64,000 bases of DNA, taken from assembly GCA_900095095.1 (NCBI GenBank), contig FMBT01000439.1:43086-107085 (forward strand), written 5' to 3'. Below are positions 31,716 through 43,575 of the stretch, piece by piece. The notes beneath the pieces are model-generated. The model saw nothing but the letters and a program-made list of their open reading frames with translations, was not told where the DNA came from and did no database searches. This stretch comes from Fragilariopsis cylindrus CCMP1102. Lineage: Eukaryota > Bacillariophyta > Bacillariophyceae > Bacillariales > Bacillariaceae. The first letter of the stretch is position 1. Each line of letters begins with the position of its first letter. The position numbers and the translations under genes are program-made.

Positions 31716-32512
31716 GAGGAGCAGCTGACGAGTAGGGAAAATAATAATAGTATTGCTTTAAGCTCCTAAGTCATATCAGTGAAGTAGCGTTCTTATATCT
31801 AATATTATATTATATTATTATTGTAGGACCTAAAACAAGAATTATGGCCTATGCACTCCCCCGAACTTCAAAACCCCCCATATTCCTTTTATAATCCTCT
31901 TCCCCCTAATTGATAATATGACACAAAATCAGCAAGTCAAAAATCAAAAAACCAACACAAATCACAAACCAAACTACAATCAAAACTTCGATCTACCCGT
32001 CTAACTAGTAGACAATGTAGAGCAGATTAGATCTGTCACGATGTGAAAATCAGATCGATATCGAAGAATGGCGGTGAATGTAATCTGATTCTGATCGAAC
32101 GCCGAAGCGGTTGAGTCGTGACGGTGGATACGAACACACGGTGTGTTTTTGAGGAGATTTTACGGTTGCATCGCTTTACTGTCACCAACTCCGTCGTCAA
32201 CCGTTGCGGTTTTTTCCGTTTCTTTTTCCCGACCCTATGGGACTTTATTTGCGGGATGAATGTAGCTTATCTATGTTCAATTGGAGAATACACGATACGA
32301 CTGATTTTACGTGAGGGTTGGAAAAAAATGGTTTTTCATGGTTTTCATATGAATTTTAAAAAAAAAACTACTATCTCTCTTCCTCTCAAAAAAATATAAT
32401 CTCGCCAAAGCTCATTCTTCAACTGAACCATCAGATCAAAACAAGCCGTACTATTCGATTGTGCACACACAACAACGATTAAGAGGACACTAAGGTATAC
32501 CTGTCCAACAAA
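31716..32512. other. Spacer between the two Myb/SANT loci
   Basis: About 800 bp. The part around 31740-32040 is strongly AT-rich. No gene is supported. Confidence 0.5.
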
Positions 32513-35500
32513 ATGAAAAAATCTCCTTGCCTGTACGGACAGTCGCACAGCCACGATGATGATGATGACGATGATCATCATCATCATCTCGAAGCGCAAG
32601 ATAAGAAACGGCCACCATCACGACCTCATCGTTACAGTACGCAATCTTCCAATGGACGTAGCGGTGCTGGTATCAGTAGCGAAAATGCTATCGATCTCCT
32701 TGACGATACCGACGACGATGACGATGAAATTATCAAGGAACAACGAACAGATAATAACCAATCACCATCGTCATCTCCTATGAATATTGAACTAGCGAAA
32801 GACGAGGAGAGAAAGAATTCCAATGGTAAAAACAAAAGAAAGAGTTTAGAGTCCCTCCTTCCACGCGAGAAGACCAAGAAAATTAAGACTGAAGATGCTG
32901 TATCGTCGATTACAACGAAAAGTAATGAAGAAAAGCCCGTTCCGCTGGAAGCTTCGTACAACAAACTCCCAGGCGGCTTACACCAGTCCTTTCCATGCGG
33001 GAGGACTACCAGGAGGAAGATCAAGACTGAACCGGTTACGGCCACAGAGAATGAATCGTCAGCAATCACCACTACAGTTTCCAAACTGATCAAAGCTCCC
33101 GCTCCGAAAGAAGTAGCTAAAACTCTATCAGACCCTGTTCTTGTGGAATGCTTTCTTACGATGACAAAAATAAACGATATGTCATACGGGGAATTGGAGT
33201 TACAATGAACACACAAACTCGAATTCTTCTTCTTCTTCCTCTTCTTCTACTTCTTCCTCCCAGTGGTTTGAACTATCGCGCAATCTCGATGTTGTAGAAG
33301 AACGAAAACTATCGCCCAAGGATGGCGAATTTCATGGATCTTTGCTTATCCATATCTCATCACAAACTCGAAAGGAAAGAGAAAGACGCGTACCGCTGTT
33401 ATACCGGAAACTAATATCCAGATGAAATTCACAAAAATTGACGTTGGAGACAAGAAAATGTGATTTTCCAAGTCGATGGGCAAGGGAAAAATAAGATCGG
33501 AACCTTCCTTCTCAACGGTATTGCAAAACCTATTATTTGTGATAGCGCAGAAGAAGTAGGTCGGTACGAAGTCGAAATGGTTAAACGATACTTTCGTTGT
33601 ACCCATGCATCGAGTGGGAATGTCGGCGGGAAAAAAGGCAGTCTCGGTGATACTAACATTGTTACGTCTAGAGCTAAGAGCAGATCTCCATCGCCGTCGA
33701 TGACTGAGAAGAAATCTGTGCAATCTCAACCAAAGCCACAACCACAGCCACAGCTACACCCGCTACATCCGCTTCAAGGGGACCTCGAGATGGAACATCA
33801 GATAGAAATCAATCGACTGTTTATGGAGCAGCAGAAGGAATGCGAGGAGGAGCATACGAAACATTCCAGTACTGATGATACAATAATGGATACATCGTTG
33901 TCAACAGAGACAAAATCCCTACAAATCAATCATGCACTAACAGAGCAACAGCAACAACCTAAATTAAAGGTAGTGTACAAGACAACGATGTAGTGATGGG
34001 CCAAATTGGTGAAAACCTGGTGAAGATCACCCTGGCAATGTCGCTTTGAAAGAAGTAATCGAAAAGAAGTGTGATACATACATCAATGATTCTGATCGTG
34101 GTGAAAAAACTGCTATGCTAAATAGTATAATTATAGATGCTGAGGAGAGAGGTGGGCGTTTTCTCAAATCTAAAGTAGATCGATTTGGTATGAAACGATT
34201 TGCTACTTCTGACGTAGACGAAAAAAGAAATTTTATCGCAAGAAAATTCAACAAATTGAATAAAAAAAGACGTCCAATGTTACTGATACCGCCGCTACCA
34301 TTACGAATTCAGTTCCGCCGGCAGCAGTGAGAGCGCAAGAGTGGAACGTCAACAAGAGAATGCTACAAACTCGAAGAAACAAACAGTTCAAGTCACAACT
34401 TTCAACGTCACTTATTTTTGTTACACCACGCTGCCCGCTGTAAACAAACCGGTCAATGCAAAGTGGCTGAGTGTTCACAGTTGAAATTGCTTTGGGAGCA
34501 TATTTCTAATTGTCGGCGGAATCAAAACTGTTGGTCTCCATCTTGTACAAGTACAAGCAATTTTAGACCATTATCGTAACTGCAAAGATGCGAATTGTAA
34601 TTATTGTGCTCCCGTCCGTGTTAAATTATCTGCTGAAGAAAGGTTTGAAAAACAAAAACAATTTGAAAGGCAAGCATTAAGTAAAAAACTACAACATGCT
34701 GCTCAGCAAGCGAACCAAACAAGGAAACCAACAACAGTGATGTTAGTTGTGCAACCTACGGGTCTAACAAAATTAGCGCCAGTACCACAAGCAAACGTAT
34801 CAAATAATTCGATCAAATCGAAAGGATCCCCCATCGTTACTTACAATCCATCGTCTTATGCCAAACAACCTCCTACTATCCCAGCAACCAAATTTTCGGC
34901 GTCTGCCGCCAATAACAAAGATTCATCTGACAATCTTATACCAGGTAGAACCAGTAATCTATCTCCGAACAAAAGGCTGATACAGAAGGAGCTAGTCTTC
35001 CGTACAGAACGCTTGGGATTAGCAATTAGCAGCAGAGACGAGCAAGTGGTTGTTCGTGGTGTTAAGAATCCTCTATTCCAAGATCAGATTCGCGTCGGGG
35101 ACTTCTTGATTTCTGTAGGGAACATCGATATTACGAAGAAACATATTAAAGAGATCAGAAGAATTATTACGCTATCGAAAAGACCAACGGTTCTCAAGTT
35201 TTTGACTCACGGAGACCAGATTTCAGCTGGACGCAAAATGGCTCCGAAAGACTCGTCGATAAAAGAATCATTGGAAATAGAATCGAGTGAGGGCAAAGTA
35301 TCATCGTCGTCTCCATGTGTAGATGAGTTAGATGATAGCGAAGATGACTGGATCGACACGATTATTCAAAACGACAATCACAAACGACAATACGAGTTGT
35401 CCGAATCGGATGACGACGTCACTTACGTGAATAAACCAGATCCAGTCGATGACGACATTTCCTTCCAGAATTCACGATCATCAGTTAGCAATGGTAGGAA

Positions 35501-35858
35501 GAATACCACAGCCATCGATGGGGGGGAAATCTCCTCCAGCACGGACGAAAGTGATATGAATCGTCTTGATAACCTGCAAAATTCTAACAATATCGACAGC
35601 GATAATGATAGTGATAGTGATAACACAGCAGAATTGCTAAGAAATTTGAGTAGGAAGAAAACCTCCTGGACTGACGAGGAAGATATAATTCTCTTCGAAA
35701 ATCAACAAATTTTGGGTAATAATTGGGTCGACATTCAAAAACTGCTTCCAGGACGATCAAGAATCGAAACCAAGAATCGATACTATAGTCAGATCAGAGC
35801 GCGTTCACGACGATTGAAACGCGAATATGCTAAGACTATAGCTCTAAATTTAAAATAG
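32513..35858 (+). pseudogene. DUF6824-TAZ zinc finger-PDZ-SANT regulator, broken by several frame changes
   Basis: Segments in order. 32513-33208: acidic, Lys-rich N-terminus. 33230-33450: coding-like in other frames. 33460-33993: FQVDGQGKNKIGTF... region. 33980-34270: DUF6824 landmarks NDVVMGQIG | HPGNVALKEVIE | GGRFLK split by a frame change. 34390-34625: TAZ-type zinc finger, LLHHAARC, TGQCKVAEC, LLWEHISNC, then a frame change near 34535-34560 before HYRNCKDANCNYCAPVR. 34737-35858: a clean frame with a PDZ-like domain (LGLAISSRDEQVVVRGV ... VGDFLISVGN) and a C-terminal SANT repeat (SWTDEEDIILFENQQILGNNWVDIQKLLPGR). At least five frame changes are needed. Either this is a decayed copy or the assembly has local indel errors. 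DUF6824 is known mostly from diatoms; TAZ domains bind transcription activators in CBP/p300. Confidence 0.65.
34737..35858 (+). CDS. PDZ-like plus SANT domain segment of the preceding locus
   Basis: The longest clean frame of the locus (373 residues). A PDZ-like fold occupies about 85-160: a GLAI carboxylate-loop-like LGLAIS, then VGDFLISVGNIDI and a helix. An acidic Asp/Ser-rich linker (170-300) with DSDNDSDSDN leads to a single SANT/Myb repeat at ~305-355 with SWTDEED, NNWVDI and IETKNRYYSQI. The basic C-tail fits a DNA- or histone-tail-binding role. It is listed separately because it would be called as a gene on its own. Confidence 0.6.
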   Translation: MMLVVQPTGLTKLAPVPQANVSNNSIKSKGSPIVTYNPSSYAKQPPTIPATKFSASAANNKDSSDNLIPGRTSNLSPNKRLIQKELVFRTERLGLAISSRDEQVVVRGVKNPLFQDQIRVGDFLISVGNIDITKKHIKEIRRIITLSKRPTVLKFLTHGDQISAGRKMAPKDSSIKESLEIESSEGKVSSSSPCVDELDDSEDDWIDTIIQNDNHKRQYELSESDDDVTYVNKPDPVDDDISFQNSRSSVSNGRKNTTAIDGGEISSSTDESDMNRLDNLQNSNNIDSDNDSDSDNTAELLRNLSRKKTSWTDEEDIILFENQQILGNNWVDIQKLLPGRSRIETKNRYYSQIRARSRRLKREYAKTIALNLK

Positions 35859-36965
35859 TTGAAAGGCTTATTATTATTACTACTATTATTTAAATGCACC
35901 GCATAGGAAAAGTTGTTTTCTCTGTAGTAGTGAGTGAGTTCCTTTAGTGATGGATCACAATGTTATCAGATTTTACTTGTCATGCAGCTTGTGGCAGGGT
36001 TGTCAGCATGCATGCATGCTTCCATTACCACATATTGATCAATTTATTGTCTACTACTTTATAGTGGTGGTTTTCAAGAGAGAATACAACAGGCACTAAG
36101 TATTCAGATAACAAATAAACTAAAGTAGAACTTCAAGGTACTAGAAACAGAGTAAGAAGCGATTTGAGTATGTCAATTGTGTGTGAGTATGTACCATAAT
36201 AATATGAGTAACTAATATGCAGGCAGGTAGGCTGCAGGCAGGTAGGTTCCAACTAGAAGGCAACTGTCTTTTTCTTGTCTTGTGTTGCATTCATCTGTCT
36301 ATCTTTGTACACATTCATCCAATAAAGTGATTACACAGCATTGTAATTAAAAGATGATATATCTAAATACTGTAAGAAGAGAGAAATAAACACAATGACT
36401 TCACTCACCTAGCAGAGAAGAGGCTTGATAGTTATTCATTATATTACGCTGTTGGTTACCTACCAATATACTTCTACAAAGAAGGAATAAGGAACAACCT
36501 ATAGAGGGATTGTAAGATAGCTTCCCATCTATTATCTTACAACAGCTACAGTGTATATGTTCTTTCTGGATAAGAGGTAATATGTACAGTAGATACACTA
36601 GCTAGGTATGTGACATCTGACACCATGACGTTTTCGGTTTTGCAACCACCACACTACTTCTACTTATATAATTCAGTCACCGTTGCCGTACGACTGTAGA
36701 ACAAGCATTTACGATAAGTAATATGAAGTACTCTAATTGAAACGTGGAAGTTATTTTATTCAAAGCTTAACAAGAATCAAGTAGAGTTCAGCAAACTAAC
36801 ATCTTTCTCACTATTTTCCATTTGCTGCCCCGACATACAGTATACCAAGCTTAGTACAGTACCAGCAAAATTGTTTCTGTCATTTCGTTTCGACTTGACT
36901 TGACTTGACTCATACCGTTTATTATACGACGTATTTATCACAAGAGAATCATCAAAAAAAAGGAG
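35859..36965. other. Spacer upstream of the DnaJ gene
   Basis: 1.1 kb, AT-rich, with CAGGCAGGTAGG-like short repeats near 36221-36247 and TTGACTTGACTTGACT near 36894-36909. No gene is seen. Confidence 0.5.
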
Positions 36966-38996
36966 ATGAAGAAATTCTTGTTTTCGATTTACTCCTCGTT
37001 TTTGCTGCTAATTTCTTCACCGATCATCGTACAGGTAACAGCAGCATCATCACGGCAGCAAAAAATGAATAACGGCAATGGCAATGGCAATGGCAATGGC
37101 AACGGCAACGGCAACAGCAATAATAATAATAGTAACAACAGCAGTGACAATAATGACGATACTACAACGCAAGAACAAGCATGGGATTTTGTCAAGAATA
37201 TTGTGCAGCAAAAGGACGATCAGAACAAACCAAGAGATGTGGTCGAAGCCAGTATTTCCGCCTTCCAAACTTTACTGGGTGGTAGTCTAGCGGCTGGAAC
37301 AACCTTTATTGGTTTTCCTCTCGGCTTGGGTGCATTTATTGCCTTTGGCAGCTATACCGTCAAGAATGAGAATAATAATAATAGTAATATTGGTGGCGAT
37401 AATGACGATGACAAGAAGAAGGATGGTATTGTTCTTCCTACACTATTAGGATTTGTGTCGGGTGGGGTGGTTGGTAGTGTGTCGGCATTAGCAATTAGTT
37501 TCTATTCCATGTATCGTGCAGGAGCCACGATATGGTCGGGTTTAGTAGAAACTCCTGTCACCTTAAGATCTTGGATTATTGAACGTAAAAAATGGGACCC
37601 TTATGAACGATGTTTTAAAAACCGTACCAGTCTGGAAAATGAGCGTCAAGAATTGTTATTACAATTACAAGAACAGGAGGCAGAAGCTACAAGAAGACGT
37701 CGTACTACCAAGGTTGTTGATACTGGATTATATGATTTATTAGAGATATCCTCGGATGCCTCGAAATCAATCATCAAAAAAGCCTATTTTTCCAAAGCAA
37801 GGAATACACATCCCGATAAGAATCGAGACGATCCATTAGCACATCAAAAATTTGTGGAATTACATGCAGCTTATTCCATCCTCTCCGATGACGAGAAACG
37901 TGCTGTCTATGATCGTGGTGGTGGTGATGATTTTTCACAATTTATTAATTTCGATGCTAGTGTCTTCGTGGCTGTTTTCTTTTCTGGCGGAGGAGGAGGA
38001 TCATCAGCAGAGCAGCCATCAGATTCTTCTTCAGAGTCCTCAGATTCTATGTCATCCTCACCGATAGTTGGAAATTTCGTGGGTGAATTAGGTCTGACAT
38101 CATTTGTCGATTCAAGTTTTAAATTCCTGTCCATCATCCAAATGGCACAAAGTCACGAAGGTACAGAAGAAAATCCATCCAACCTGAATGAACTGATTCT
38201 TCGATACGTACAAGAATATTTCAATGAAGATGATAGGAACAAAAACAAATTACGTCGGAAGATGCGATCCATTGAAATTGCTTCATTCTTGGTCAATAAG
38301 ACGTCATCCTTAGTCAATGATGATACTACTACGTGTAAAAATACTGATGTGGATCCCACCACCACAACATCCTTCGACGATTGTTTATCGCCCGAACAAC
38401 GGTTTCGAAAAGAAATGTATACCGAGGGAATGCAAATTTTGAATGATTCGGACTTTTATGGGCAAACCTACTTGGAAATTATTGGATCTTCTCTACTAGC
38501 AGAAACATCATTCTGGAAGACCTTAGTACCTCTTGGAGTACGGAATACCTATCAGAAATGGTATAGCAGAAAAGAATTTGTACAAGCAGGATATAATCTC
38601 TATATGAAGATCGTCGATCTTACTCAAATTGCAGCAGCAGCAAAAAAAAACAAGAACGACATTAATGACTATGAGAACTTGGTGGAATCATTACCCGATC
38701 TGATGCAATTGATTACTATTTATAATCACATGGATATATCATCCACATTAAGAGAAGCAATATGGAGAATATTGAATGATCCAGGTTCCACTAGAAAAGA
38801 ACGAAATAATCGATACCGTACAATGAAAATTATTGGTGAAGAATTTATGAAACTTGCCAAGAAAGCTGATGACGAAGATCAGGTTGATGTTGATGCTGGT
38901 GCTGGTACTACTGACGGTTCTTACCATAAAATGCCGATAAAAGATATAAAATCGAAGTTTCTATTAGCTTATAAGCTTGCTGCAAAAAAGGGCTAG
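36966..38996 (+). CDS. DnaJ (Hsp40) membrane protein with J domain and X-like C-terminal region
   Basis: 676 residues from the ATG after GGAG. Residues 1-27 form a signal peptide or anchor (FLFSIYSSFLLLISSPIIVQV). An Asn/Gly tract follows, then two hydrophobic segments near 100-135 and 155-185 (glycine-rich). The J domain is ~255-320: YDLLEISSDASKSIIKKAY, HPD near residue 282, and a closing YSILSDDEKRAVYD. The remaining ~330 residues resemble the DnaJ-X region of Caj1/Djp1-type proteins. It would recruit an Hsp70 to a membrane; ER or a plastid-surrounding membrane is likely from the signal. The single exon is intact. Confidence 0.85.
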   Translation: MKKFLFSIYSSFLLLISSPIIVQVTAASSRQQKMNNGNGNGNGNGNGNGNSNNNNSNNSSDNNDDTTTQEQAWDFVKNIVQQKDDQNKPRDVVEASISAFQTLLGGSLAAGTTFIGFPLGLGAFIAFGSYTVKNENNNNSNIGGDNDDDKKKDGIVLPTLLGFVSGGVVGSVSALAISFYSMYRAGATIWSGLVETPVTLRSWIIERKKWDPYERCFKNRTSLENERQELLLQLQEQEAEATRRRRTTKVVDTGLYDLLEISSDASKSIIKKAYFSKARNTHPDKNRDDPLAHQKFVELHAAYSILSDDEKRAVYDRGGGDDFSQFINFDASVFVAVFFSGGGGGSSAEQPSDSSSESSDSMSSSPIVGNFVGELGLTSFVDSSFKFLSIIQMAQSHEGTEENPSNLNELILRYVQEYFNEDDRNKNKLRRKMRSIEIASFLVNKTSSLVNDDTTTCKNTDVDPTTTTSFDDCLSPEQRFRKEMYTEGMQILNDSDFYGQTYLEIIGSSLLAETSFWKTLVPLGVRNTYQKWYSRKEFVQAGYNLYMKIVDLTQIAAAAKKNKNDINDYENLVESLPDLMQLITIYNHMDISSTLREAIWRILNDPGSTRKERNNRYRTMKIIGEEFMKLAKKADDEDQVDVDAGAGTTDGSYHKMPIKDIKSKFLLAYKLAAKKG

Positions 38997-39499
38997 GAGA
39001 GACAAAATAGTAATAAATACAAAATGTCAATCTACCAATCAATAAACCACCCGCATATGATGATCTCTCTATGTTACTATATATTACTATTTAATCTAAT
39101 GTAATTTAACTTTATTTATCTATTTCATTTTCAATTCTACGTTTCTCTTTCGTCTACCTTAAATTGTTCTCAAAAATTTCTCTTAAAAACGTTTTCTACT
39201 AGCCTTTCGTTTCTACCAGGTGTGTGTTGCTGCTTCTTGATCCGTCACGTTGGAATTCCTTGGAGTGATAAACAACAAGATTCTTCCCCCATCCACGTTG
39301 GCTGCGGCAGCTTTAATAAAACATATTCGATAATGGGAGAAATGGTTGTTTTTGTCCAGTCAAAATGCTATCTGTTGGGTTTAGCATGCAAAGATAAGAT
39401 GAATGAATCCTCATTTCATCTATCGTTAATTTTCGTTCTCTCTCTCTCTCTCTCTTTCTTCGTTGTCTTTCCTTTCCTTTCCTTTCACTTCCCCTTTTT
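38997..39499. other. Convergent spacer, DnaJ / globin
   Basis: About 500 bp between 3' ends with a (CT)n run at about 39439-39456 and CTTTC-type repeats. No gene. Confidence 0.5.
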
Positions 39500-40108
39500 T
39501 CACCAAACTCTTCCCTCATCTACACCAGTTCCACCACTCAGCTGATCATCTCTCATATATTCTTTTGCCACCACAATATAATGAGCCGTGTATCGGAAAT
39601 ATAAACGCATCGCTTCTTTCGTTTCAATAATATTGTTCTCATTCATTCTATTATTATTATCATTTTTATTATTGTTATCATTATCATCATTATTGCTCTT
39701 GTGTAATTTATTTAGATTCGGATGTTCATTCATTGCATCCTCCATGTGTTTCACCCAATGATCGGCAGCAGTATGTCCGATTGGATAGGCTGCATGCCGA
39801 CCAACTAATCTTGTATATTTCCCTTTCTTTTGTTTATAGAGATCAGGTCCACCAAATATCTGCACAAAAAATCGATATTGATTCTCTACCGCTTCTCTTT
39901 TGGTACTACTCACAAAGATATTTAGAAACCACACATTCTCTGTATCCTCAAACACAGCATCATAAAATAATTGTGATAGTTTTTCACAACCTAGTTCATA
40001 CCCTAATCGTTTGTAGAGACAGGGAACTAACTGAGTGACCCTCAAGGATTCTTCATAAGAGACACCACTCGCCTTGTAGGCCCTGTGTTGTAATTCTTGT
40101 TTACTCAT
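39500..40108 (-). CDS. Truncated (2/2) hemoglobin, group II-like
   Basis: 202 residues, single exon. The core reads VTQLVPCLYKRLGYE ... LFYDAVFEDTENVWF ... FFVQIFGGPDLYK ... RHAAYPIG ... DHWVKHMEDAM. RH in the F region supplies the proximal heme His, and the Trp in DHWVKHM sits where TrpG8 of groups II/III lies. Such globins bind O2, NO or sulfide. Between the globin core and the last helix (YFRYTAHYIV) there is an Asn/Asp-rich insert of ~35 residues, outside the usual ~130-residue fold. No targeting signal is seen, so it is probably cytosolic. Confidence 0.85.
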   Translation of the reverse strand: MSKQELQHRAYKASGVSYEESLRVTQLVPCLYKRLGYELGCEKLSQLFYDAVFEDTENVWFLNIFVSSTKREAVENQYRFFVQIFGGPDLYKQKKGKYTRLVGRHAAYPIGHTAADHWVKHMEDAMNEHPNLNKLHKSNNDDNDNNNKNDNNNRMNENNIIETKEAMRLYFRYTAHYIVVAKEYMRDDQLSGGTGVDEGRVW

Positions 40109-40667
40109 TGTATGTTGTTTGATCTTACAGTAGTACTGATATTTTTTGGAAGAGTTTGAAGTTCTTCGGTCGAGTTCTTAAGAAAAAAATTGTGAGAGAG
40201 GAGAAGGTAGGTATTTTTATTTTTTATGATGGCGCGACAACACAGCGTCTCACCACACCGTCATCTGCTTTTGAACGAAATAAATTTTTCGTGCGTGTTT
40301 CAACATTATCCACGTTTGGCCTCGAACAGAATTCGCAAGCTGTTGGAGTGTCGGCTGTGTCTTTTTAAAATTTGCTTTCATACTTGGAACTACACGTCCA
40401 TTAATTATTGACACGCCCCCACCGCCCAACCAAAATAAATAAATCTTTTTCGAATCCTTTTTCTTGTTTTACTAGTACTGTATGTTGCATCATACCATCT
40501 TTTTTTGATTGCTAAATTTCGATTCGGTCGATTGTACGAGTACATTGCAGCAGATGCATTTAGCTAGCTTAAGGATATAAAGCAAAGCAAGCAAGATAAG
40601 AATTAATATATATACTAGTAAACGAAAGAGACAGTTCATTCAGTATCCGAAAAACGATTACTTTGAG
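40109..40667. promoter_or_regulatory. Divergent upstream region, globin / RibD-like gene
   Basis: 560 bp between two outward-pointing genes. ATATATATACTAGT near 40606 is TATA-like, ~60 bp before the RibD-like ATG. No gene. Confidence 0.35.
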
Positions 40668-43575
40668 ATGATGATGATGATGACGATGGTTCCGTTCGCA
40701 CGAAGAAACAATAAGAAGAATGTGGTGTTGGTCGTCGTAGCAGCCATCTCGTTATTTTGTTGTACGTTAATGCCGACGATGATTTCGTCGTTTGTTCCAT
40801 TCATGACAACCTCTCGTGTTGCTCAACGGCAACAACAACAATCGCAACCACCAACATCTATTTTGCCTGACAGTGTAGTCGAGACGACTTTATCTGGTCG
40901 TCGTTCTTCTCGTCGAAGTAAGAATCGGGCACCGCATAGTTCCGAAAGTGGGGAGGTTGAAATCTTAGTCGAACGTGAAGAAACAGTAGAAGTAGAGGTA
41001 CAAGAAGTGGAAGAAGAAGAACCAGAAGTAGAAGTGGAAGGATTCCAGCAACTGGAAGAACAGGTGGAGATAGAAGAAATCGTTTCTACCAGTACCATTG
41101 CGGAAGAGGAAGAAGAGGTGGCTGTGTCTGTGTCTGTGGAAGACGAAGAACAACTATTAATCGATGAAAGTCATATGCGTTTAGCTATTGAGTATGCAAA
41201 AGCACAAACCGAGGGTAATGCGTATCCAAATCCGACGGTGGGTGCTGTTTTGATCTCAGCGGATGGACAGGTCTTGGGATTAGGTCGTTCCACCTATGCC
41301 AAGGATGCCATCCAGGATGTCTTAGAACAAGCTGGATTAGACATTACACCACTCCGTGAATGGTGTGTCACCTGGCCCTCCCAATCCTCTGCCACCTGGA
41401 AACTCCGCGATGATCTGGCCTCCGCCACATTATATGTGACGTTGGAACCAATCTCCGGACGTCGTGGTGAAAGCCTACCACCCATCACACAATTAATTGA
41501 ACTCAGTGGTGTCTCACGGATTGTGATTGGTGCACCCGATCCGGTCCCGGGACGTGCCGGGAATGGTGCACAAGCCTTACATGGTCAATCTTCTCTTGAT
41601 GTGTCAATGGGTCGGATCCTCACCGAAGAATGTAACACTTTGATTTCACCCTATATTGAACGTGTTAATTCTAAATTCCATATCATGGCACGGAATCATC
41701 GACGACGACATGGACGACCATTAGGATTATTACATTGTAGTGTTGTGGATAGTGACAACCTAAAAGCATTTGCATCAATGGGGAATGCCTTCGGTACCTC
41801 CTCGGGTGGTAAAACATTATCATTTCGTGATTTTGGTAGTTATGAAATGGCACCCCCACCAGAGCACATTTGGGCCAACGACGATGATGATGATGATGAG
41901 GATGATGATAAATCATTCTCAGGACTAACTATGAACGACGACGATGATGATGATGAATACGGTTCTTTCTTTGGAGATACTGAAGAACAAAAACGATCGA
42001 GTGATCGTGTTACTATGCCATGGTACGACCAAGTCGACGCGGTTATTGGTACCTTCCCAAGAGTTGGCCGAAATGGTATGTATATGTTTTTTTCTTTTTC
42101 CTGCATGATATGTTTTACTTTTTCCGTCTAATTTCCACAAGAACTAGATCGTGACATCCATGAACTGGCATTATTTCCTGAGATGCCATATCATAAATGA
42201 CTTTCGCTCAAATCCTTTTGTTTTGTTGATGGTTTTAAACTGATAACAATATTAATATTAATATTAATAGGTCCACTGGATGCAAAAAATAACATTAAAT
42301 CACGACTAAATGGACTCAGATGGCTTGCAACCTTTGGGAAGGATTTACCTGTCGGTGTGGAACGTATTCTTGTATTGGATGCGACCGATCTAGAAAGTCT
42401 TCCCCTTACGAATGATGATCCGAATCTACCGGATGGTGTCAACGTAGAAGAATTTTGGTCGGCAGAGGGACGAAAACCAACCCGTGTATTACTAAGAAGG
42501 GGACGAAGTACACAAGCGGAGGGTGCGGCACGAGCCGCTGCAGCGTAAGTTCATTATTTTACTACTTTATATAGTTTTTCATCCCTGTCATCCACTGATA
42601 TTATTTAGTTACTTAAGTAAGTATGCTAGCGTGCATATATATATGACACTGTATCTAATACATTTGTATGCTATTTCTGTTTCTAAATTTTAATTACTGG
42701 AACAACAGAGCCGCGGAAGCTGCATCAAAGGCTGCAATGGCAGCTATGATGGCAGTTGAAACGGGTGAGGCAGAAAGTGCAGCGGAAGCAGCAATGGAAT
42801 ATCAAAATGCAGCACTTGCTGCTACTCAAATGATCCAAAAGGAATTATCTCAAACGTTAGAACGGAAAGAAAAATTACAAAGTTATGGTGTGATCGTGGA
42901 AACCTTAAATGGACGTGATCCAATTGATGTGATGGAACATTTAGGCAAACGGAATGGATACGGATCCGTGGTGTGGCGTGCCGGATGTTGGGGTCAACGT
43001 GGCGTAGAATCGATATTAACCGGCGCATTCCAATGTGTGAGTGCACATTTAGCGGTGGACGCCAATGGTGGTAAATTTTGGCAACAAATGTTAGCCGAAC
43101 GTGCCGTCCAGGGTGCCTGCGGACCAGAAAGTCGTGTCAAAGTATTTTCCAGTGATGATGATATTTCATTAGAATTTTGTGATTCGAACGATGCCGACTA
43201 TGCTTGTATCTTAACGAAGGAAGGGAAACCCGTCCGACATGTTCGATTGGATTGCCGGTAAGTGTTTCTTCTTTTGTTGTTGCTGCGATGCTTCTACTTA
43301 TGAGGAAACGTCTGGTTTTACTTATATTGGCCTCTCTATCATTATCATCTATGGGATCATCTTGTCTTCCTCCCGATGGTGCCGCATCGATTGACTAATT
43401 ATTGCCCCCCCCCCCCCCCCCCCATCTTCCTTTGTCTTTCTATCTTATAATATCTATCTATCTATGACGCAGTGTTGCTCTTCATGATAAGGACCGACCT
43501 AGGGAATTTGTACTAGCCCCGACAAAGCGTTTTGATAAGAAGGTTATCGAAGCAGAAGCTCCATGGTTTCTTTAA
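40668..43575 (+). CDS. RibD-like deaminase/reductase homologue, plastid-targeted, degenerate active site
   Basis: Four exons: 40668-42075, 42271-42544, 42709-43257 and 43473-43575 (777 residues), with donors GTATGT, GTAAGT and GTAAGT, all in phase. A signal-anchor stretch and SSFVPF suggest plastid import. An acidic linker leads to a RibD-type deaminase domain (AYPNPTVGAVLIS ... ATLYVTLEPI). The zinc ligands of active RibD are absent: no HAE, and the PC-x8-C pair is replaced (LEPISGRRGESLPPI). A reductase-like region follows (PLGLLHCSVVDSDN, DQVDAVIGTFPRVGRNG, SVVWRAGC) and is also divergent, with Ala-rich and Asp-rich inserts. In plants PYRR has a dead deaminase but live reductase; here both look weakened. 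The exon 4 frame ends EAPWFL. Confidence 0.7.
43405..43423 (+). repeat. Run of 19 C inside intron 3
   Basis: Uninterrupted poly-C within the third intron of the RibD-like gene, upstream of the polypyrimidine-rich acceptor. The length is likely unstable or assembly-prone. Confidence 0.8.
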
